Position numbers and translations under genes: made by a program. From positions 1 through 11,377 of the forward strand of contig CAKSDF010000053.1 of the NCBI GenBank assembly GCA_934444695.1: DNA of 11,377 nt, written 5' to 3'. The first letter of the stretch is position 1; the number at the start of each line of letters is the position of its first letter. Origin of the DNA: an uncultured Eubacteriales bacterium (lineage in GTDB: Bacteria; Bacillota; Clostridia; Oscillospirales; Acutalibacteraceae). This document shows, one piece after another, positions 6,797 through 11,377 of the stretch. Under the pieces are notes generated by a model, which had not been told where the DNA came from, made no database searches, and saw nothing but the letters and a program-made list of their open reading frames with translations.

Positions 6797-6841
6797 AAAT
6801 TTTTGTCGATATCTCACAAAAAAATACAAATTTTTGTTGAT
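6797..6841 (+). repeat. Imperfect direct repeat overlapping the -35 element of the amidase promoter
   Basis: AAATTTTTGTCGAT (6797-6810) and AAATTTTTGTTGAT (6828-6841) differ at one base in 14 and are spaced 31 nt apart, about three helical turns. The second copy contains most of the -35 box. It could be a regulator-binding pair, or chance similarity in A/T-rich DNA. Confidence 0.35.
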
Positions 6842-6865
6842 TTTTTTCTTTGCACGTGATATAAT
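6837..6865 (+). promoter_or_regulatory. Sigma-A-type extended -10 promoter of the dockerin-amidase gene
   Basis: TTGATT (6837-6842), a 17-bp spacer and TATAAT (6860-6865), preceded by TGA, giving an extended -10. Predicted start is near 6872, about 560 nt before the amidase ATG. No other promoter of similar quality was found closer to the gene. The -35 and its flank are identical over 11 nt to the redox-operon promoter. Confidence 0.78.
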
Positions 6866-7430
6866 CAAACAAAATCGAGAATACGTCTCACAACAAGTGC
6901 ATCGGCCGCCTGCCACCGAAGGTTGTTAAAAGCCTGACCGGCGGCACATATGACGGAATGTATTTTGAGCAGCATAAACAACGGACAGTATTCCCCGGCA
7001 TGATCTGCGGCATTACCATGGCGGCACCGCACTCTGCATTACAGCATCGTACACTGCATTGTTGCAGCGTTGCACTCAGCTTTGCTGCAGCACCGCCGAT
7101 ACCGCAGCATCACCATGGCGCGCGCATACCGCGTCTAATCATCAGCGCAAGCCATCGGTGCGCATCATCGGCACATTCTTAGCGCAGCACCAGCACATCA
7201 ACAGCACATTCAAAAAAGCAAAATCCCCGGGTTCCCTATCTGCGGTAAAATCGGCGGCAGCAAATACGGCAACATCCAAGCACGCAACGAACGAGTTTGA
7301 CCGAAGGAAATCGAGCAACGGACGAGTTGACTGAAATCAATCACGTTACGGACAAATCCGAAGCAAGGCAGTAGCCGAACACCGCAGCATCTCACAGGCC
7401 GCAAACGGCCCAACCACAGGAGGAAGACTT
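6866..7430 (+). other. Long, apparently non-coding leader of the dockerin-amidase gene
   Basis: 565 bp without a credible gene. The open frames at 6958-7182 and 7059-7334 translate to low-complexity Ala/Ser/His-rich sequence, lack ribosome sites and have no family motif. The tract from about 7015 to 7210 is studded with GCA, CAGCA and CATCG words. Visible structures are GCCGCC/GGCGGC (6905-6910 with 6940-6945), a 9-bp stem TGTTGCAGC/GCTGCAGCA (7060-7068 with 7084-7092), and GGCCG-CAAA-CGGCC (7397-7410) just before the ribosome site AGGAGG (7418-7423). T is scarce in the 3' half. I did not recognise a ydaO/c-di-AMP, c-di-GMP or other known riboswitch. It may be a structured regulatory leader, a Rho-sensitive attenuator or decayed sequence. 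Confidence 0.55.
7284..7335 (+). repeat. Imperfect tandem repeat in the amidase leader
   Basis: Two copies of a 21-22 nt unit, GCAACGAACGAGTTTGACCG.. (7284-7305) and GCAACGGACGAGTTGACTG.. (7315-7335), are offset by 31 nt. They differ by substitutions and a one-base deletion. A more degenerate third copy (TTACGGAC.. CCGAAGCAA) may follow at about 7345-7370. Function unknown. Confidence 0.5.
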
Positions 7431-9623
7431 ATGAAAAAAAACCGCTTTACAAAGAAACTATTAGTCTCGCTTTTGGCAATCGGCGTTGCTTTTACGTCGC
7501 TGCCGCTGTCCGGCCTTGTCGCGTCGGCCGACGACACCGCCGCTCTGCCGAAGATCTGGCTTGACGCAGGTCACGGCGGAAGCGATCCCGGTGCCATGAA
7601 CGGCGACCGTCACGAAGCCGACGACAACCTGCGCGTAACCCTCGCCGTCGGCGCAAGACTTGAAGCAGCCGGCTTTGACGTGGGATATTCAAGAACCACC
7701 GACGTGTATGTGGATCTGGGCGACCGCGTGCCTATGGCAAAGCAGTACGGAGCCGATTTCGTCATCAGCTTCCACAGAAATTCTGCCAGCAATCCCGCCG
7801 CCACCGGACTTGAAACCTACTATCATTTTAAAGAAAACACCGATTCGACGGCATATAAGCTTGCAAACACCCTTCAGATAAACACACAGGCCATAACCGG
7901 ATGGGCAAACCGCGGCACCAAGGCCGACGGCGATCCCAGTGCCGGAGACATCGGCCTTCGCATAACAAGAAACTCGTGGGAAAACGGCATTGCCGGCGCT
8001 CTTATCGAGCTTGGATTTATCAGCAACGATTCCGACAATGCGATTTACGACGAAAAATTCGACGAGATGGTCACCGGTCTTGCAACGGCAATTTCCGAAA
8101 CTGCCGGCGGGCAGGAAATCTCCGATGCCATTAAGCCCTATGAAAAGGACGGCGAGCTCTATCTCACCGATTGTGATTCTCTGGATGGATGGTGGACCGC
8201 CCCCGATACCGAAATAAACCTTGAGCCAAGCGACATCGGCGACGGCAATGTCATCCACATGAAGAATCCCACCTCGTATAAAGATCATCCCGCCGCAGTG
8301 GGAGCAATGGCCTTCCTTGATTTCGACCACGGTTATCAAGCAGACCTCTCAAAGTATAACAAGCTGCGTTTTTACCTCTGGAGCAGCATTGACTATGCAA
8401 ACGATGCCGACCGCCGTTATCTCGACGTTTTCCAGGTAAACCTCGTCACCCGCACCGAAGACGGTCACGGAATCGAGCAGGACGGCTATAACATTCCCAT
8501 TCTCGGCGCATACATTCAAAAGGGCTGGAATGATTTTGTAATCGCTCTTGACGACGGTTACAAGGTGGTCAACACGGCCGACAAAACAAAGATCCACCGT
8601 CTCCGTTTTTCCTGGTTCAACAATTCCAATGGCGACAATGTTGAATTTAAAATTGATAACGTAAGATGCTATTATGCCGACGACGTCAAATCTCTTTGCT
8701 CCTGCAAAAAGGACACCGATGACGTTTTTGACTTCTGCGGCAACGAGCACAGCGCCGAAAACAATATTCTGACCGTAAACGGACAGATGGTCACCGATTC
8801 CTACCCCGGCAAGGACAGCGTTATAAACTCATTCTATGCAAGGGTCGGAAAAAATTACGGCGACACCGATTATACCAGAAGCTTCAACTACACAAAATAT
8901 TATTCTCAGTTTGAAATGATGGTTCTTTCGGAAAAGGAAAACACCATTTTCGTATCCCACGGAAACGAGAAGAACAATATGGAATGGCAGTTCCCGAGCT
9001 CGGTCAATGTAACAGCCGGCAAATGGCAGAGAGCCGAGATCAAGATGTCCGACATCGGCATTAACGCACTTATGGGAGACTGCGAATACGGCCTTGACAA
9101 CGTAAACCTGCTCCATTTTGCACAGGCCGAAAAGGGCGTCCTGCAGATAAAGAATATGGTGCTTGTAACCGAGGAATACGCAAACGAGCGAAGCGCTGCC
9201 GAGCAGGCTTTCTTTGATTCCGTTGAGTTTATCGGAGAAGTTACCGGACGTTCCTTTGACCTGATCGAAAATGCAAAGAATTGCAGAATCTATGCAGCCC
9301 AGTTTGTCAATGTACGTACCGAAAAATTCGAGGCATTCAGCAAGTCTCTTGACGATGCAATTGCCGAATACGAGGATCTTAAATCAGCCGCAAAGGGCGA
9401 TGTTGACCTGGACGGTGAAATCACCGTAAGCGATGCGCTGATGGCTCTTCAGACATCGGTCGGCAGCCGCGTTCTCACTAAAAAGGCGTTCTACACCGCC
9501 GACATCGGAAACAAAGGCCAGGTTACCATTTCCGACGCACTGCTCATTCTCCAAACCTCAGTTGGTATGCTGACAAAAGAGGATCTGGAAAACTATGATC
9601 CCTATGAGCAGCCTATAGAATAA
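7431..9623 (+). CDS. Secreted N-acetylmuramoyl-L-alanine amidase (Amidase_3) with beta-sandwich modules and C-terminal type I dockerin
   Basis: A 730-residue exported protein, started by AGGAGG (7418-7423) 7 nt before ATG. The signal peptide has a KK..FTKK n-region and a hydrophobic core, with a likely cut after ASA at about residue 33. Residues 40-230 form a zinc Amidase_3 domain, which cleaves the bond between MurNAc and L-Ala of peptidoglycan. The usual ligands and catalytic residues are visible: H48 in DAGHGG, E62 in RHEADDNL, H115 in SFHRNS, and catalytic E193 in IELGFISN. Two Trp/Tyr-rich beta-sandwich, CBM-like segments follow (about 240-430 and 440-600), then a helical linker (about 600-654). 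The dockerin (about 656-722) has GDVDLDGEITVSDALMALQ and a second, weaker repeat DIGNKGQVTISDALLILQ. The dockerin implies anchoring to a cohesin-bearing scaffold. Likely role: wall remodelling, or lysis of neighbouring cells. The substrate of the beta-sandwich modules is not readable from sequence. Confidence 0.92.
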   Translation: MKKNRFTKKLLVSLLAIGVAFTSLPLSGLVASADDTAALPKIWLDAGHGGSDPGAMNGDRHEADDNLRVTLAVGARLEAAGFDVGYSRTTDVYVDLGDRVPMAKQYGADFVISFHRNSASNPAATGLETYYHFKENTDSTAYKLANTLQINTQAITGWANRGTKADGDPSAGDIGLRITRNSWENGIAGALIELGFISNDSDNAIYDEKFDEMVTGLATAISETAGGQEISDAIKPYEKDGELYLTDCDSLDGWWTAPDTEINLEPSDIGDGNVIHMKNPTSYKDHPAAVGAMAFLDFDHGYQADLSKYNKLRFYLWSSIDYANDADRRYLDVFQVNLVTRTEDGHGIEQDGYNIPILGAYIQKGWNDFVIALDDGYKVVNTADKTKIHRLRFSWFNNSNGDNVEFKIDNVRCYYADDVKSLCSCKKDTDDVFDFCGNEHSAENNILTVNGQMVTDSYPGKDSVINSFYARVGKNYGDTDYTRSFNYTKYYSQFEMMVLSEKENTIFVSHGNEKNNMEWQFPSSVNVTAGKWQRAEIKMSDIGINALMGDCEYGLDNVNLLHFAQAEKGVLQIKNMVLVTEEYANERSAAEQAFFDSVEFIGEVTGRSFDLIENAKNCRIYAAQFVNVRTEKFEAFSKSLDDAIAEYEDLKSAAKGDVDLDGEITVSDALMALQTSVGSRVLTKKAFYTADIGNKGQVTISDALLILQTSVGMLTKEDLENYDPYEQPIE

Positions 9624-9735
9624 CATCCGATAGGGTGACATTCACTGAATATTTTTCATATAGAATTACTCTGAGAAAACATCGTGTCATGCAGCAGGCC
9701 TGACAAATGCTGCTGCACAATAACAATCCATAACA

Positions 9736-9790
9736 AAAGACTTCCCATTGGTGCACATCCGCGTGGCCTTTGGGAAGTCTTTATTTTTTT
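9736..9790. terminator. Large terminator hairpin between convergent dockerin genes
   Basis: A perfect 12-bp stem, AAAGACTTCCCA (9736-9747) with TGGGAAGTCTTT (9771-9782), is followed on the plus strand by ATTTTTTTAT. It ends the amidase transcript. On the minus strand the downstream run is TTTTGTTATTG, weaker but possibly usable, so the element may be bidirectional for the convergent gene. A GCAGCA/TGCTGC inverted repeat just upstream (9691-9716) has no T-run. Confidence 0.85.
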
Positions 9791-9892
9791 ATCCGATATT
9801 TTATTTTGGCTGTAATTCAATACTTACGGCGCCGAGAAGCTTTCTGTCCGTTCTATCGGCTGTCTTTAAATCAAGCCTGTGCCCTCTGACCG

Positions 9893-9910
9893 AAAAAGCA
9901 TCCTATGCTT
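9893..9910 (-). terminator. Possible weak terminator overlapping the stop codon of the minus-strand gene
   Basis: On the minus strand AAGCAT-AGG-ATGCTT is followed by TTTCGG, with five T in a row counting the stem end. The TAG stop codon lies in the hairpin. The 6-bp AT-containing stem with a 3-nt loop is weak, so this may be coincidental; the stronger element is at 9736-9790. Confidence 0.25.
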
Positions 9911-11377
9911 CCTTCTCTTTGAGAACGATTTCATAAACGGTAATGCCGTTCTGGCGGGCAATGACATAAATTTTTCCGTCGATAACATTAATGCCTTCCG
10001 GCTCGGGAGACCAGGAATTCCACTCGGGCATATCCACCTGGAATTTAAGCTGACCGTTCCAGTCGTATATTCTCAGCTCCGAGAAGGTGGCGCCTCCCGC
10101 GTGAGAGCGGACAAAATAGATATATTCCGAATCGCAGAAAACGCCCTGGGAAAGGGATGAGGGCTGTGTTACGTCAAATTCATTAAGCAGCGTCAGATCG
10201 CCGTTCCAGGTGTGCACCTTCTGCCCTGCCGAAAATCCCGACGCATACTTATCAAGCACAGGGCTGTATGCCATGGAGAAGAAATCCCGCTCGCAGGTAC
10301 CGCTTGAGACCTCTTTTAAGGTATCGGCATCGATAAAGGAATATACATTCCAGCCCGGCTGGCAATGGGAAACAAGATAGGCGTTCATCTTGGGCACAAA
10401 GGTAACATTGTTTCCGTGTTCGATGTTGAGCTGCTCGCTCCACTTGATTATGTTGCCGTTCTTGTCGTATTCGGCAATTATTCCGACCTCGTTGTTCTGG
10501 CGCATGGAGCCTCTTGTTAGCGCACAGACAAACTTGGTTCCGTCGAAATATCCGCCCTGAATATTTGTATAATTTGCATCGGGAGTTTTAAAATTGAGAA
10601 TCTGCTTATACTCGCCGACGGCGTAGCTTTTCCCTTCCTCGAGGGTGAGGGTCGAGGAAAAATATTTGGACTTTTCGCCGATACGGGGTCTCTCCCCTAC
10701 CACGAAGCTTTTGACCATTCCGACATAATATTGCAGTATGAGGAGGGCGTCTTTTGCCGTGATTTCGCCGCTTGCATCCACATCGCAAAGCTGCTTTTGG
10801 CCATCGTCAAGCTGCACTATTCTGACCGCCGTCTGAAGGGCCAAAAGGGCATCGCTGACATCGATCTCGCCGCTCCTGTTTACATCTCCGAAGGCATATT
10901 CCGACAGCTTTCCATCCAAAACGTCGATGTAGTTATCGCTGACCGCAAAGAAATTGTCGAAATAAAGGATCGGCTTAACGTTTTCATTTAGATTATCTAT
11001 AAAGGCCAGCTTAACGGCCTTGATGCTGCCCCAGCTTGCGGTTTTATCCTTAACCGCCACCTGTGTCTTTTTGAAAACGATCTTGTTAAGGCCTTCCGAC
11101 ATTTTTCCGGGTATCACATAGTCAAAACCGCTGTCGGCCGATTTATCGGGCAAAAAGGAGATGAGAAGGCTGCCGTTATCAAAACTGTTTTCCGAAAAGA
11201 CGTCTATGTTAAAATACTCGAACGACGAAAGATCTATCTCCCCTACGTCCACCTTCATTCCGGCGGCAATTTTATCGTCGCGGTTGGTGGCTAAGATGGG
11301 AGACATTTTTGTGGACGACGATCCTTGAGAAACATACTTTTCATCTGTGTTTTGGGTGATAAGGCAGATACCGATCC
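9903..11377 (-). CDS. Dockerin-containing secreted protein with C-terminal propeller-like domain (3' part, start beyond window)
   Basis: The frame remains open through the right edge of the window, so the ATG at 11306 is internal and the N-terminus is missing; about 490 residues are visible. In order they are: a beta-sandwich, CBM-like module (to about 10920) with alternating strands such as KPILYFDNFFA; a two-repeat type I dockerin (10704-10889) with GDVNRSGEIDVSDALLALQ and CDVDASGEITAKDALLILQ; and a 266-residue C-terminal domain. That last domain has repeated blade-like patterns (IIAEYDKNGNI, SFIDADTLKEV, ELRIYDWNGQLKF, GINVIDGKIYVIA), suggesting a beta-propeller. Its enzymatic role, if any, probably lies in the unseen N-terminal part. 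It is convergent with the amidase gene. It ends at TAG (9903-9905); the frame then stays open for 33 more codons to a TAA at 9801-9803. The domain architecture is confident; the specific function is unknown. Confidence 0.85.
   Translation of the reverse strand, partial: IGICLITQNTDEKYVSQGSSSTKMSPILATNRDDKIAAGMKVDVGEIDLSSFEYFNIDVFSENSFDNGSLLISFLPDKSADSGFDYVIPGKMSEGLNKIVFKKTQVAVKDKTASWGSIKAVKLAFIDNLNENVKPILYFDNFFAVSDNYIDVLDGKLSEYAFGDVNRSGEIDVSDALLALQTAVRIVQLDDGQKQLCDVDASGEITAKDALLILQYYVGMVKSFVVGERPRIGEKSKYFSSTLTLEEGKSYAVGEYKQILNFKTPDANYTNIQGGYFDGTKFVCALTRGSMRQNNEVGIIAEYDKNGNIIKWSEQLNIEHGNNVTFVPKMNAYLVSHCQPGWNVYSFIDADTLKEVSSGTCERDFFSMAYSPVLDKYASGFSAGQKVHTWNGDLTLLNEFDVTQPSSLSQGVFCDSEYIYFVRSHAGGATFSELRIYDWNGQLKFQVDMPEWNSWSPEPEGINVIDGKIYVIARQNGITVYEIVLKEKEA

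Noticed and set aside
7015..7210. CRISPR-like or microsatellite array of GCA/CAGCA words
   Set aside because: The words are short and irregularly spaced, and there are no constant repeats with unique spacers.
7200..7260. c-di-AMP (ydaO-type) riboswitch upstream of the amidase, suggested by a CCCCGGGTTCCC stretch
   Set aside because: Wall-hydrolase genes often carry this riboswitch, but the other conserved segments and their order are not present here.
6958..7334. Small proteins encoded in the amidase leader
   Set aside because: The two open frames give low-complexity Ala/Ser/His-rich sequence without ribosome sites or conserved motifs.

Overview
The window looks like the chromosome of an anaerobic, Gram-positive Clostridia-type bacterium, most likely an Oscillospirales/Ruminococcaceae-like gut or rumen lineage. 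This is an inference. It rests on strong AGGAGG ribosome sites, short intergenic regions with classic rho-independent terminators, iron-sulfur flavoenzymes typical of fermenters or acetogens, and secreted proteins carrying type I dockerins. No rRNA, tRNA, transposase, phage gene or CRISPR array was seen.

Layout. (1) 1-792: the 3' end of a membrane O-antigen ligase/polymerase-like gene, cut by the window edge. (2) 793-1207: AT-rich spacer with a terminator (963-989), then an extended -10 promoter (1051-1079) and a leader of about 120 nt. (3) 1208-5480: a tight three-gene operon. It encodes a NuoE/HydC-like [2Fe-2S] subunit, a NuoF/HydB-like FMN/NAD/Fe-S subunit, and an NfnB/GltD-like FAD/NADP subunit fused to an N-terminal [2Fe-2S] domain and C-terminal [4Fe-4S] clusters. 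No hydrogenase H-cluster or formate dehydrogenase catalytic domain is encoded. The set and order match the Stn family of electron-bifurcating transhydrogenases, which link NADH, NADPH and ferredoxin. A strong terminator follows (5543-5580). (4) 5724-6686: a monocistronic, stand-alone 2-oxoacid-dehydrogenase E2-type acyltransferase domain whose catalytic His position is Glu, with its own promoter and terminator. (5) 6837-9623: a promoter that shares an 11-nt block with the operon promoter, an unusually long (about 560 nt) apparently non-coding leader, then a secreted N-acetylmuramoyl-L-alanine amidase with beta-sandwich modules and a C-terminal dockerin. (6) 9736-9790: a large terminator hairpin between convergent genes. 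(7) 9903-11377, minus strand: the 3' part of a second dockerin protein, in which a beta-sandwich, an internal dockerin and a C-terminal propeller-like domain follow one another.

Two themes emerge. The first is redox balancing: the operon would move electrons between NAD(H), NADP(H) and ferredoxin in the cytoplasm. The second is cell-surface biology: an envelope-polymer ligase plus two dockerin proteins, one a peptidoglycan hydrolase, that could plug into a cohesin scaffold. The best candidates for something new are the Stn-like operon outside its best-studied acetogen setting, the Glu-for-His E2-like enzyme, and the long leader of the dockerin-amidase gene.
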